Positions 21,367 through 29,422 of a stretch of DNA of 56,073 nucleotides are shown here, in pieces. The position numbers and the translations under genes are program-made. The DNA comes from Asaia bogorensis. GTDB lineage: Bacteria; Pseudomonadota; Alphaproteobacteria; Acetobacterales; Acetobacteraceae. The DNA lies in the NCBI GenBank assembly GCA_945869965.1, contig CAMBRC010000015.1, positions 1 to 56,073 of the forward strand. The letters are read 5' to 3'. Within the stretch, counting starts at the first letter, position 1; the number at the start of each line of letters is the position of its first letter. Under the pieces are notes generated by a model. It was not told where the DNA came from. It saw only the letters and a list, made by a program, of their open reading frames with translations, and did no database searches.

Positions 21367-23502
21367 ATGTCCGCCAAGCGCCGCCTGTACCGCCATGCCG
21401 ACCTCAATCGCATGCTCAACCCACAGAGCATCGCCATCATCGGCGCCTCGGCCCGCGCCGGCGCATTTGGCGAGCGCGTCTCGGCCAGCCTGAAGGACTA
21501 CCAGGGCCGCATCTACCTGGTGAACCCGCGCTACGAGATGATCGGCGACGCCAAGTGCTACCCCTCGGCCACCGCCCTGCCGGAAAGCCCCGATGTCTGC
21601 GTGGTGGTCACCGCGCGCGAGGCAGTGGAGGACGTGACCAAGGACTGCATCGCGTCCGGGACCGGCGGCATCATCGTCTTCGCCTCAGGCTATTCCGAGG
21701 TCGGCACCCAGGAGCGCATCGACCAACAGACCCGCCTGGCCAAGCTGGCCAGCGACGCCCGCATTCCGCTGGTCGGCCCGAATTGCATCGGCACGGTGAA
21801 TGTCCGGCTGAAGTCGCGCATCACCTTCATGCCGCATGCCGAGATGTCCGGCCCGTTCCCATACGCCATCGGCGTGATCAGCCAGTCCGGCGCACTCGGC
21901 TTCGGCATGGAACAGGCGCAGCAGCGCGGCGTGCCGATCAGCCACGTGCTGACATCCGGTAATTCTTGCGATGTCGACATGGCCGACTATGTGATGTTCC
22001 TCGCAGACGACCCGGACACCGCCGCAATTGCCATCTTGTTCGAAGGCTCCTCGGACCCGATGCGCCTGATGGAGGCGTGCGACTATGCCTGGGCGAAGGA
22101 CAAGCCCGTGGTGGTCTGCAAGATCGCCACCGGCGAGTACGGCGCCGCCGCCGCCATGTCCCACACCGGCTCGCTCGCCGGCTCCCAGGCCGCCTATCGC
22201 GCCGCCTTCGACCGCGCCGGGGTCTATCTGGTCGACGACTACATCAGCCTGATGGAAGCCGCCCATTTCTTCGCCAAGGCACCGCGCGGCGTGAAGGCCA
22301 AGGGCATCGCCGTCCTGGCCAGCTCCGGCGGTGCCGCCATCATGGCCGCCGATGCCGCCGAGGCACATGGCATCCCGATGCCGCAGCCCAAGCCGGAAGC
22401 CCAGGCGGTGCTCGATGCCCGTATTCCCGAATTCGGCTCGGCGCAGAACCCGGTCGACGTCACCGCCCAGGTGATGAACGACCCCGAATGCATCCCCGCC
22501 TGTGCCGCCGCCCTGATGGCCGATGACAGCTATGGCGCGCTGCTGATCCCCGCCCCGGTGGCCAGCGTGGCCGGGGTGCTGCGGGTGCCGATGTGGGAGG
22601 CACTGGCGGCCGAGCATGGCAAGCCGGTGATCCATGCCTGGATCAGCGACTGGAGCGAGGGCCCGACCTCACGCGAGCTGGCCGCCGCCCCCGGCGTGCT
22701 GATCAGCCGCGGCATGGACCGCACCTTCTCGCACATCGCCGCCTGGCAGCGCCGGGCGGAGAAGCGCGATGCCCCGCCGCGCCAGGTGGCTGAGCTGGCC
22801 ACGCCCGAGGCCCGCGTTGCGGCGGCGGCGATGATCGCCGTGGCCGAAAAGACCCTGACCGAGCGCGAGAGCAAGACCGCCTTTGCTGCCTATGGCATTC
22901 CGGTGGTCCAGGAGATGCTGGTCACCTCGCGCGACGAGGCGGCGGCCAAGGCCGAGGCGATGGGGTTCCCATCGGTGCTGAAGGTCGAGAGCCCCGACCT
23001 GCCGCACAAGACGGAGGCCGGGGTGATCCGGCTCAACCTCAAATCCGCCGAGGAGGTTCGCCAGGCCTATGACGCGGTGATGGCCAATGCCGCGAAGGTC
23101 TCGCCGCCGCCGCGGATCAACGGGGTCCTGGTGCAGCCGATGGTGCCCCAGGGGGTGGAGATCATGGTCGGCGCCCGGGTTGACCCGCTGTTCGGGCCGC
23201 TGATTGTGGTTGGGCTGGGCGGCATCTTTGTCGAGTTGATGAAGGACAGTGCGGTCGGGCTGGCGCCGGTGTCGCGGACCGAGGCGTTGGCGATGCTGGG
23301 CAAGCTCAAGGGGCAGGCGTTGCTGGACGGTTTTCGCGGCATGGCGCCGGTGGATCGGGAGGCGCTGGCCGAAGTGATCTGCCGGGTGGCGCAGTTCATC
23401 AGCGACCACCGGGACACCGTGGCCGAGATCGACGTCAATCCGCTGATCTGTGCGGGGTCACGCATCCTGGCGGTGGATGCGCTGATCGTGAAGCACGGCT
23501 GA
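21367..23502 (+). CDS. NDP-forming acyl-CoA synthetase (acetate--CoA ligase family, fused)
   Basis: A 711-residue fused acyl-CoA synthetase of the ADP-forming type. Residues 18-110 form the CoA-binding Rossmann domain (SIAIIGASARAGAFG). The succinyl-CoA-ligase-like domains follow, with the active-site His loop AAMSHTGSLAGS near 265. The C-terminal 220 residues form the ATP-grasp domain (ESKTAFAAYGIPV, KVESPDLPHKTEAG, MVGARVDPLFGP, GLGGIFVEL). Unlike AMP-forming ligases, these enzymes couple a thioester to ADP. It is divergent from paaG; an upstream in-frame ATG at 21,319 is less likely. Confidence 0.88.
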   Translation: MSAKRRLYRHADLNRMLNPQSIAIIGASARAGAFGERVSASLKDYQGRIYLVNPRYEMIGDAKCYPSATALPESPDVCVVVTAREAVEDVTKDCIASGTGGIIVFASGYSEVGTQERIDQQTRLAKLASDARIPLVGPNCIGTVNVRLKSRITFMPHAEMSGPFPYAIGVISQSGALGFGMEQAQQRGVPISHVLTSGNSCDVDMADYVMFLADDPDTAAIAILFEGSSDPMRLMEACDYAWAKDKPVVVCKIATGEYGAAAAMSHTGSLAGSQAAYRAAFDRAGVYLVDDYISLMEAAHFFAKAPRGVKAKGIAVLASSGGAAIMAADAAEAHGIPMPQPKPEAQAVLDARIPEFGSAQNPVDVTAQVMNDPECIPACAAALMADDSYGALLIPAPVASVAGVLRVPMWEALAAEHGKPVIHAWISDWSEGPTSRELAAAPGVLISRGMDRTFSHIAAWQRRAEKRDAPPRQVAELATPEARVAAAAMIAVAEKTLTERESKTAFAAYGIPVVQEMLVTSRDEAAAKAEAMGFPSVLKVESPDLPHKTEAGVIRLNLKSAEEVRQAYDAVMANAAKVSPPPRINGVLVQPMVPQGVEIMVGARVDPLFGPLIVVGLGGIFVELMKDSAVGLAPVSRTEALAMLGKLKGQALLDGFRGMAPVDREALAEVICRVAQFISDHRDTVAEIDVNPLICAGSRILAVDALIVKHG

Positions 23503-23506
23503 GGGG

Positions 23507-24415
23507 TCAGTAACTCAGCAGCACCAGCACCACGCCGGCAGCGACCAGGACCAGGCCCTGGACGTCGGCCCGGCGCAGCTTTTCGTGCAGGTAGAAGCGG
23601 CTGAATAGCAGGGTGAACACCATCTCGACCTGGCCCAGGGCGCGCACCAGGGCGACCGGGGCCAGGGCGAAGGCGCTGAACCAGCAGGCCGAGCCGCAGG
23701 CTGACAGGGCGCCCACCCAGGCCGAGCTGCGCCAGGTGGTGAAGGCCAGGCGGAACTGGGCGGGCTCGCGCCAGAGCAGGAAGCTGCCCTGCATTGCGGT
23801 TTGCATCAGGTTGGTGACCAGAAGGCCGAACAAGGCTTTGAGGATGACGAAGTCGCCGGGGAGGGCGCGGTTGGCGTCCTTGATGAAGATGGCGGTGAAG
23901 GCGAAGACGAAGCCGGCGCCGAGGCCGCAGATGGCGGCTGGCTGGAAGGTGGCGCCGAGGATGTCGCGCATCCCGAGACCCTTGCCGCCCCAGGACAGGA
24001 CGAGGACGCCGCCGACGCCGATCAGGATGCCGACGACGGAGAGCGGGGTCAGGGCCTCGCCGAGGATGATCCAGGCGACGACCGCACCCTGGACCGCCTC
24101 GGTCTTGGCATAGGCGGTGCCGACGGCGAAGTTGCGGTAGCCGAAGGCCATGATGAGCAGGGTGGTGCCGATGATCTGGAGCAGGCCGGCGGCAGCACAG
24201 GACATCAGGAACCGGGCGTTCGGCATCGGCAGTGCCTCGCCGGTCAGGCCGTAGCCCAGGGTGACGAAGAGCAGGCCGACGGGCAGCGCGTAGACGTAAC
24301 GGACGAAGCCGGCGGCGTTGACGGAGAGCTGGCCGCGCAGGCGTTGCTGGAGGGCGGTGCGCCAGGTTTGGAACAGGGCGGCGGTGGCGGTGATGGGGAT
24401 CCAGAGTTCGATCAT
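23507..24415 (-). CDS. EamA/DMT-family membrane transporter
   Basis: A 302-residue protein with about ten hydrophobic segments in two EamA halves (for example SCAAAGLLQIIGTTLLIMAFGYRNFAVGTAYAKTEA in the first half). The C-terminal half contains the repeated RALGQVEMVFTLLFSRFYLHEKL motif. Probably a metabolite exporter; the substrate is unknown. It ends four bases from the convergent acyl-CoA synthetase stop codon. Confidence 0.85.
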   Translation of the reverse strand: MIELWIPITATAALFQTWRTALQQRLRGQLSVNAAGFVRYVYALPVGLLFVTLGYGLTGEALPMPNARFLMSCAAAGLLQIIGTTLLIMAFGYRNFAVGTAYAKTEAVQGAVVAWIILGEALTPLSVVGILIGVGGVLVLSWGGKGLGMRDILGATFQPAAICGLGAGFVFAFTAIFIKDANRALPGDFVILKALFGLLVTNLMQTAMQGSFLLWREPAQFRLAFTTWRSSAWVGALSACGSACWFSAFALAPVALVRALGQVEMVFTLLFSRFYLHEKLRRADVQGLVLVAAGVVLVLLSY

Positions 24416-24491
24416 CGGGGCAGCCTATCGGCGGGGCGGGTGGCGGGATAGCCCGGGCGGTCGGGTTACATTCTGCCTTTTTCCCGTCTCA

Positions 24492-24544
24492 AATCGGTGC
24501 CAAAGTCTTTTTTGCGCGGGCTGTTGGCCCGCGTGACACCGATT
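24492..24544 (+). promoter_or_regulatory. Nested hairpin leader before the 45-residue secreted peptide gene
   Basis: The outer stem AATCGGTG / CACCGATT (24,492-24,499 with 24,537-24,544) encloses an inner stem CGCGGGC / GCCCGCG (24,515-24,521 with 24,527-24,533) with a TGTTG-type loop and a T-rich bulge (CTTTTTTG) on the 5' side. The GAAGGA ribosome-binding sequence starts three bases after the outer stem. The layout suits a regulated 5' leader, or a terminator of unknown upstream transcripts; the sequence does not decide between them. Confidence 0.5.
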
Positions 24545-24560
24545 CTGAAGGAATGCCGCC

Positions 24561-24698
24561 GTGAAGAATATCGCCCTTGCCCTCGCCCTGCTGCTTGGCG
24601 CCGCTGTGGCGCTGCCGGTGATCAGCGCCAGCCCGGCCGATGCCCAGACCAAGTGCCACTACACCTCGGGCGACAAGGCGAAGGGCTATCGCTGCTAA
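24561..24698 (+). CDS. 45-residue secreted peptide
   Basis: A short gene. GTG 24,561 is preceded by GAAGGAATGCC. The product begins MKNIALALALLLGAAVALP and has a signal cleavage site near ASPADAQ, leaving a mature peptide of about 16 residues (TKCHYTSGDKAKGYRC) with two cysteines and three lysines. A strong Rho-independent terminator follows 12 bases after the stop, so this is a complete small transcription unit. Function unknown; the basic, disulfide-capable peptide could be structural, metal-binding or antimicrobial. Confidence 0.7.
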   Translation: MKNIALALALLLGAAVALPVISASPADAQTKCHYTSGDKAKGYRC

Positions 24699-24709
24699 GC
24701 TGCCGCCGC

Positions 24710-24746
24710 AGCCGGGCCAGGGGCGCTGCCTTTGGCCCGGCTTTTT
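24710..24746 (+). terminator. Rho-independent terminator of the small peptide gene
   Basis: A perfect ten-base stem AGCCGGGCCA / TGGCCCGGCT with a 13-base loop, followed directly by TTTT. It lies 12 bases after the peptide stop codon and four bases from the stop of the convergent 153-residue gene, so it may serve both strands. Confidence 0.85.
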
Positions 24747-24750
24747 GGGA

Positions 24751-25212
24751 TTATATGTTGCAATATCGAAACAAAATGAGCGCGCGTTTGCGCGAGCGGA
24801 AAAGGGCTCGGCGAGCGGATGGCGGGGCGCGGGCGGGGCGGGGCTGACGGTGCGGGCGGGCGGATGGGCGGGATCGCGTGCTGCTGGCGGGCGGGCCAGG
24901 CCGGGGCATGACGGGCTTGCCGCGCCGGGCGATGGCCAAGCGGGTGCGGGAATGGCGGATGCGGGTTTGCCTGGCGCGTGCTTGGGGCGCGCGCGGGGTG
25001 GCGGAGGCGGTGGTGGCGCGGGGTCGCGGGGCGGGGAGGGCGCCGGTCTGCCAAAGCCGGAGGAGCTGTTCCAGGCGGCCGAAGACGCGGGCGAGCGCCG
25101 CTAAAATCAGGGCGTGCAGAGGCGCCGGCAGCCAGCCCCCAATGGGGCCACCTGCCGTGTCGTCGCGCAGGCTGGCGAGATGGTCGGCCAGCGGGGGGAG
25201 AGCGTTTGACAC
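24751..25212 (-). CDS. Arg/Pro-rich hypothetical protein
   Basis: A possible 153-residue protein. The N-terminal 60 residues look like a real helical domain (LPPLADHLASLRDDTAGG; LHALILAALARVFGRLEQLLRLWQTG). The rest is almost only Arg, Pro, Ala and Ser, and the end reads RKRALILFRYCNI. Similar short proteins with a conserved first third and a basic low-complexity tail recur in Acetobacteraceae, to my recollection, but no function is known. The start is a GTG with a TATAGT ten bases upstream and no clear ribosome-binding site. A spurious frame cannot be ruled out for the tail. Confidence 0.5.
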   Translation of the reverse strand: MSNALPPLADHLASLRDDTAGGPIGGWLPAPLHALILAALARVFGRLEQLLRLWQTGALPAPRPRATTASATPRAPQARARQTRIRHSRTRLAIARRGKPVMPRPGPPASSTRSRPSARPHRQPRPARAPPSARRALFRSRKRALILFRYCNI

Positions 25213-25301
25213 ATCTGGACTATAACTAACTGTTTTATGGCGCGCAAGGAAAAAATAGGCGTTACGGGGAATTTTTTAGGAGAGGGAAGGCAAGGGGAAG
25301 C

Positions 25302-25471
25302 CTTCTTTTTGTGAACAAAAAGAAGCAAAAAAACTTTATTCGTTGGAGCTGGTCTAGATGGTGGTGCGTGCGTTGGTGGGGTGCGCCTCACACCGGCCTT
25401 CTTCACCAAGGGGAGAGGGAGTCTTCTTAGTGAGTAAAGTTTTTTTGCTTCTTTTTGTTCACAAAAAGAAG
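25302..25471. repeat. AT-rich nested inverted repeat (family 1, copy 2)
   Basis: The left hairpin CTTCTTTTTGT-GA-ACAAAAAGAAG is followed by CAAAAAAACTTTATTC. A 93-base centre separates it from the exact mirror, AAAGTTTTTTTG then CTTCTTTTTGT-TC-ACAAAAAGAAG. It ends six bases from the stop codon of the thiazoline-carboxylate hydrolase-like gene. Confidence 0.9.
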
Positions 25472-25476
25472 ACTTT

Positions 25477-25944
25477 CTACTTTTCCCTTGTGTAGCGGAA
25501 GTCGCAATGACTGGCCCCGCCCATCAGGGTTTGGGTGCGTTCGAGTTTTAGCTTGGGGTCGTAGCCTTCGCAGAACGCGCCGTCGCGGTTGCAGGAGAGA
25601 ACGGCGCCGAGGTCGGCCAGGCCCATGTCGCGGTACATTTCGGAATAGCGGCAGCGGACGACGTTGAAGTGGAACTCGGTTTCGGTGGATTTGAGCACTT
25701 CGGTGCGCAGGGCGTCTTCGGCGGTCCAGAGGGATTGGATGGCGCGGAAGTGGTCCAGGCTGGGCTGGCCGTTGGGGGCTTGGGCGGCGAAGCCGGCGGC
25801 GGTGGTTCGGGCGAGTTTGACGATGGCGTTGGTGAGGATGCGCTTGGCCGCATCGGCGCCGAGTTCGGCTTTCATCTCCTCGTAGACGCCCTTGGCGAAT
25901 TCGGCCTCGATGCGGCGGCGGGTGAGGATGGGCATGTCGTCCAT
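25477..25944 (-). CDS. L-2-amino-thiazoline-4-carboxylate hydrolase family protein
   Basis: A 155-residue protein of the ATC hydrolase family (PF14196-like), named for L-cysteine production from aminothiazoline carboxylate. The family pattern is visible in EFHFNVVRCRYSEMYRDMGLADLGAVLSCNRDGAFCEGY and the closing LMGGASHCDFRYT, with conserved Cys and Glu. The start could be ATG 25,944 or ATG 25,935. Many family members have no demonstrated ATC activity, so the substrate is open. It lies 16 bases after the EamA gene and may be co-transcribed with it. Confidence 0.75.
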   Translation of the reverse strand: MDDMPILTRRRIEAEFAKGVYEEMKAELGADAAKRILTNAIVKLARTTAAGFAAQAPNGQPSLDHFRAIQSLWTAEDALRTEVLKSTETEFHFNVVRCRYSEMYRDMGLADLGAVLSCNRDGAFCEGYDPKLKLERTQTLMGGASHCDFRYTREK

Positions 25945-25960
25945 GTCGGGGGCTCCGTGG

Positions 25961-26890
25961 TTATTTGGGCGCGGGGCGGGTGTTGATCATGCGCATGCCG
26001 AGGCCGATGGCGACGACGCCGATGAGCAGGCCCCAGGAGAGTTTTTCTTGCAACAGGATTGCGCCGGCGAGGATGCCGAAGACCGGCGCGAGGAAGGTGA
26101 AGCCGGCGATGCGGGCCGAGGGGTAGGTCAGGATGAGGCGGAACCAGACCAGGTAGGAGAAGGTGGCGATGAGCACCGTTTGGTAGAACAGCGCGGTCCA
26201 GGCGATGGGGCCGATTGATGGCCATGGGGTGAGTTCGCCCCAGCCGAGGGCGAAGAGGAAGAAGATGGGGGCGGAGCCGGCGAGTTGCAGCCAGAGCAGG
26301 GTGGCGGGCGGGGCGGCGGACAGGGCGGGGGAGAGGCGGACGCACAGGGTGGTCGAGGCCCAGAACATGCCGCCGAGGAGGCAGAGCAGGTCGCCCTTGA
26401 GCGAGCCGCCGCCGGCCCAGAGGCTCTCGGCGAAGGCCGCGGCCATGCCGGCGAAGGCCAGGAGCATGCCTGCGGCCTGGATCGGGCGGAGTTTTTCGCC
26501 GGGGATGAAGAGATGGGCGCCGAGGGCCACGAAGAACGGGGCGGAATAGAGAAAGACGACGCCGCGCGAGGCCGTGGTGAGGTGCAGGCCGGGGAAGAGG
26601 GCGAGGAATTCGAAGGCGAAGAGCACAGAGACGCCGAGGCCGGGGAACAAAGCGGGGCGGGCGACGAGGGCGGCGAGGCCGGGCTTGCCCTCGCGCCAGG
26701 CGATCCAGAGGGCAACGCAGATGGCAGCGCCGACGGAGCGCAGGGCGGCCTGCAGCGCTGGGGCCAGGCCATCGAGCACGGCCAGTTTGATCGTGACCTG
26801 TTGCACGCCCCAGAGCGCTGTCAGGAAGATCAGGATGGTGATGGCCGAGGCATCGAGATAGGCGCGGCGCTGGTAGGGGACGTGAGCCAT
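25961..26890 (-). CDS. EamA/DMT-family transporter
   Basis: A 309-residue, ten-helix EamA protein (LTALWGVQQVTIKLAVL at the first helix, FYQTVLIATFSYLVWFRLI and FLAPVFGILAGAILLQEKLSWGLLIG near the C-terminus). The predicted role is export of an amino acid or metabolite. The possible pairing with the ATC hydrolase-like gene hints at a sulfur compound, but this is inference. The ATG at 26,890 is preferred over a longer frame that begins inside the family 1 repeat. Confidence 0.85.
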   Translation of the reverse strand: MAHVPYQRRAYLDASAITILIFLTALWGVQQVTIKLAVLDGLAPALQAALRSVGAAICVALWIAWREGKPGLAALVARPALFPGLGVSVLFAFEFLALFPGLHLTTASRGVVFLYSAPFFVALGAHLFIPGEKLRPIQAAGMLLAFAGMAAAFAESLWAGGGSLKGDLLCLLGGMFWASTTLCVRLSPALSAAPPATLLWLQLAGSAPIFFLFALGWGELTPWPSIGPIAWTALFYQTVLIATFSYLVWFRLILTYPSARIAGFTFLAPVFGILAGAILLQEKLSWGLLIGVVAIGLGMRMINTRPAPK

Positions 26891-26930
26891 GGCGTGACTG
26901 TGCGGGCATCCTCGGCACGGCGCAAATGGT

Positions 26931-27009
26931 TGAAAGTTTTTGCTTCTTTTTTCAAAAAGAAGCGCTTGTTCTTTTTTGAAAAAAAGAACCAAAAAACTTT
27001 CATTCGCTT
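26931..27009. repeat. Family 1 repeat, copy 3, with modules in inverted order
   Basis: The two halves are back to back. TGAAAGTTTTTG and the hairpin CTTCTTTTT-TC-AAAAAGAAG come first. Five bases later come GTTCTTTTTT-G-AAAAAAAGAAC and CAAAAAACTTTCATTC. The hairpins thus sit in the middle and the arms point outward, the reverse of most other copies. It lies between two divergent genes. Confidence 0.85.
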
Positions 27010-27090
27010 GGCTGCGGGCTCATCGGCGCAGTGGGGTTGCGTGTGTGGCTTGGGCATGGTGGCATTCGGGAAAGCTGAGGGGAAACGGTG

Positions 27091-28143
27091 ATGCGGGTTT
27101 CGGTTGGGGTGCCTTATCTGGATTGGCGGGCGATTGGGCCGGCGGCGGCGCGGGCCGAGGCGGATGGGGTGGACGGGTTGACCTGTCCGGAGCTGGCGAA
27201 TGATCCGTTCATTCCGCTGGGCATTGCGGCCTTGGCGACCGAGCGGGTGCATCTGGCGACCTCGGTGGCGATTTCGTTTCCGCGCAGTCCGATGATCACG
27301 GCCAATCTGGGCTGGGATTTGAACGTGCATTCGCGCGGGCGGTTCGTGCTGGGGCTGGGGACGCAGGTGCGGGCGCATAACGAGCGGCGGTTCGATGTGC
27401 GGTGGGAGCATCCGGCGCCGAAGATGGGCGAGTATGTGCAGGCGCTGCGGGCGATCTGGCGGACCTGGGAGACCGGGGCGAAGCTGGATTACCGGGGCAA
27501 GTTCTACAACTTTACGCTGATGACGCCGGAGTTTTCGCCCAAGCCGTCGGGCTTGCCGATGGTGCCGATCATGATCGCGGCCGTCGGGCCGGAGATGCAG
27601 AAGACGGCGGCGCGGCTGTGCGACGGGGTGCGGCTGCATGGGTTTGCGACGCGCAAGTATGTGACCGATGTGGTGCGGCCGTTGCTGGCGGCGGAGCTGG
27701 ACAAGGCAGGGAAGAGTTTTGCCAATTTCGAGGTGACCGGCGGTGGGTTTATCGCGACCGGGCCGGACCAGGCTTCGGTGGATCGGGCGGCGGAGAAGCT
27801 GCGCTATCGGGTGGCGTTCTATGGCTCGACGCCGGCGTATCGCGGGGTGTTCGACATCCATGGGGTGTCGGATTTGGGGGTGAAGCTGCACGAGGCGAGC
27901 CGCAAGGGGCTGTGGACCGAGATGGCGGCGATGGTGCCGGATGATGTGCTGGACCTGTTCGCGGTGCGGGCGACGTACGACAAGCTGGCGGACGCGGTGG
28001 CGGATCGGTTTGGCGGGATTTCGGATGCGGTGTCGATCGATTTCCTGCCGGGGGATGACGAGAAGACGCGGCGGCGGGTGGTGGATGGGTTGAAGCGGAT
28101 TCCGGGGAATTTCGAGGGGTTTAAGACGAGTTTTGCGGCTTAA
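27091..28143 (+). CDS. LLM-class F420/flavin-dependent oxidoreductase (TIGR03617-like)
   Basis: A 350-residue luciferase-like monooxygenase family protein. The TIM-barrel pattern is clear: TCPELANDPFIPLGIAALATERVHLATSVAISFPRSP near the N-terminus, GRFVLGLGTQVRAHNERRF near 90 and PIMIAAVGPEMQKTAARLCDGVRLHGF near 170. TIGR03617 members are usually annotated as F420-dependent; whether F420 is made here is not visible, so FMN is also possible. ATG 27,091 follows GAGGGGAAAC. Its third codon positions are strongly G-rich, unlike the C-rich hpn and fab genes. Confidence 0.82.
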   Translation: MRVSVGVPYLDWRAIGPAAARAEADGVDGLTCPELANDPFIPLGIAALATERVHLATSVAISFPRSPMITANLGWDLNVHSRGRFVLGLGTQVRAHNERRFDVRWEHPAPKMGEYVQALRAIWRTWETGAKLDYRGKFYNFTLMTPEFSPKPSGLPMVPIMIAAVGPEMQKTAARLCDGVRLHGFATRKYVTDVVRPLLAAELDKAGKSFANFEVTGGGFIATGPDQASVDRAAEKLRYRVAFYGSTPAYRGVFDIHGVSDLGVKLHEASRKGLWTEMAAMVPDDVLDLFAVRATYDKLADAVADRFGGISDAVSIDFLPGDDEKTRRRVVDGLKRIPGNFEGFKTSFAA

Positions 28144-28154
28144 GAAGGAAGATT

Positions 28155-28303
28155 CTTCTTTTTGTGAACAAAAAGAAGCAAAAAAACTTTATTCAGTGAG
28201 AGGCCGAAGGATCGACGGAGCGTGGGTCCTTTGCGCCGCTCGGGATGATGGTTTTTCTTAATGGATGAAGTTTTTTTTGCTTCTTTTTGTTCACAAAAAG
28301 AAG
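28155..28303. repeat. AT-rich nested inverted repeat (family 1, copy 4)
   Basis: The left hairpin CTTCTTTTTGT-GA-ACAAAAAGAAG plus CAAAAAAACTTTATTC is mirrored on the right by GAAGTTTTTTTTG and CTTCTTTTTGT-TC-ACAAAAAGAAG. GGAAGATT and TCTTCTCTTCC flank it. It separates the convergent LLM oxidoreductase and TctC-like genes and fills nearly the whole gap. Confidence 0.9.
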
Positions 28304-28317
28304 ATTCTTCTCTTCCA

Positions 28318-29403
28318 CTAACCTGGCGGGCGCCAGTTCAGCCGGGTGGCCAGCCATGTGCGCAGGGCGGTGATGGCGGGCACGTCGGGGGCCATGGCCT
28401 GGGTCAGGGCTTGGGCGAGTGGGGTGCCGACGCTGCGGGTGCGGCCGGTTTCGTCGCGCAGGTCGGGCGATGCGGCGGCTTGATTGCCGGCCTGGCGCCA
28501 GAGGGCGACGAGGGATGCCGCGGTGAGTTGCGGCAGGACCAGGGCGTATTCGGTTTGCGCCGCGGCGGCGATGGCGCGCCAGGCGGCGAGCAGGTCGGGG
28601 GCGGGGGTTTGGCCCCGGGCAGCGACGAATTCCGGCAGGCTGGGGGTTTGGTGCAGCAGGGCGTCGTGGCCTTCGCCGGCGATGGCGCCGAGGGTGAAGA
28701 GGGGGGTGACGCCGATCTGGGACAGGGCGCCGAGGTTGCTGGCGATGGCGGCGCCGCGCAGCAGCACGGCATCGGCGGCGCGCGAGGCGAGGGCTTGGGC
28801 GGCGGTGCCTTGGTCGAGCACGCCGAAGACCGGGGTGGTGGCGAAGCCGGCGAGTTCGAGGCCGAGCAGGGCGGCGAGATCGGGGCTGATGGGGCCAGAC
28901 ATGCCGACGCGGATACGATTGTTTGGGGGCAGGCCGGTGTTTGGGGGCAGGCCGGCGCGCGTTGACAGGCCCTCCGGGCCGCAGACGACGGCGGGGGCGA
29001 TGCCGGCCGCGACGCCGAGCCATTTGGCGGCGTCAAAGCGGGCGCGCGGGTCGCCGACGAGCCATGCGAGGGCTGCGTCGCCGGGGATGAGGAGGACGGT
29101 GTTGCCGTCCGGGGTGACGCGGGTGGTGAACTGGTTGGCGCCGGTGACGCCGTCTTCGCCGCCGACCTGGGTGGGGCGCAGGCGGGTGCCGGCGGGCAGG
29201 GCGGGGGTGAGGGCGGCGGTGAGTTGGGTGGCCCAGCGGTCCAAGCGGCCGCCGGCGGGGCCGGCGACGAGGAGGGTTGGGGAGTCGGAGAGGGCTTCGT
29301 TGGCGCGGGCTGTGCGGGCGGCGAGGGCAGCCGTGCTCAGGGCCAGGATGGCGCGGCGGGTTGTATGGCCGGTCTGGGGGGGCGAAGGGCGGGAGTCAGT
29401 CAG
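28318..29403 (-). CDS. TctC-type tricarboxylate transporter substrate-binding protein, CTG start
   Basis: A periplasmic Bug/TctC-like binding protein. ORF rules give a start at TTG 29,244, but this removes the signal peptide. Reading the same frame upstream gives TTRRAILALSTAALAARTARANE, a Tat-like export signal, and ends at CTG 29,403, which has a perfect AGGAGG eight bases upstream and no ATG, GTG or TTG at the right distance. I therefore propose 361 residues from CTG. The mature part shows LLVAGPAGGRLDRWA, then VTPDGNTVLLIPGDAALAW. No TctA or TctB gene is adjacent, so it is an orphan, as is common for this family. Confidence 0.7.
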   Translation of the reverse strand: MTDSRPSPPQTGHTTRRAILALSTAALAARTARANEALSDSPTLLVAGPAGGRLDRWATQLTAALTPALPAGTRLRPTQVGGEDGVTGANQFTTRVTPDGNTVLLIPGDAALAWLVGDPRARFDAAKWLGVAAGIAPAVVCGPEGLSTRAGLPPNTGLPPNNRIRVGMSGPISPDLAALLGLELAGFATTPVFGVLDQGTAAQALASRAADAVLLRGAAIASNLGALSQIGVTPLFTLGAIAGEGHDALLHQTPSLPEFVAARGQTPAPDLLAAWRAIAAAAQTEYALVLPQLTAASLVALWRQAGNQAAASPDLRDETGRTRSVGTPLAQALTQAMAPDVPAITALRTWLATRLNWRPPG

Positions 29404-29422
29404 GCCGGCGTCCTCCTGGGGA

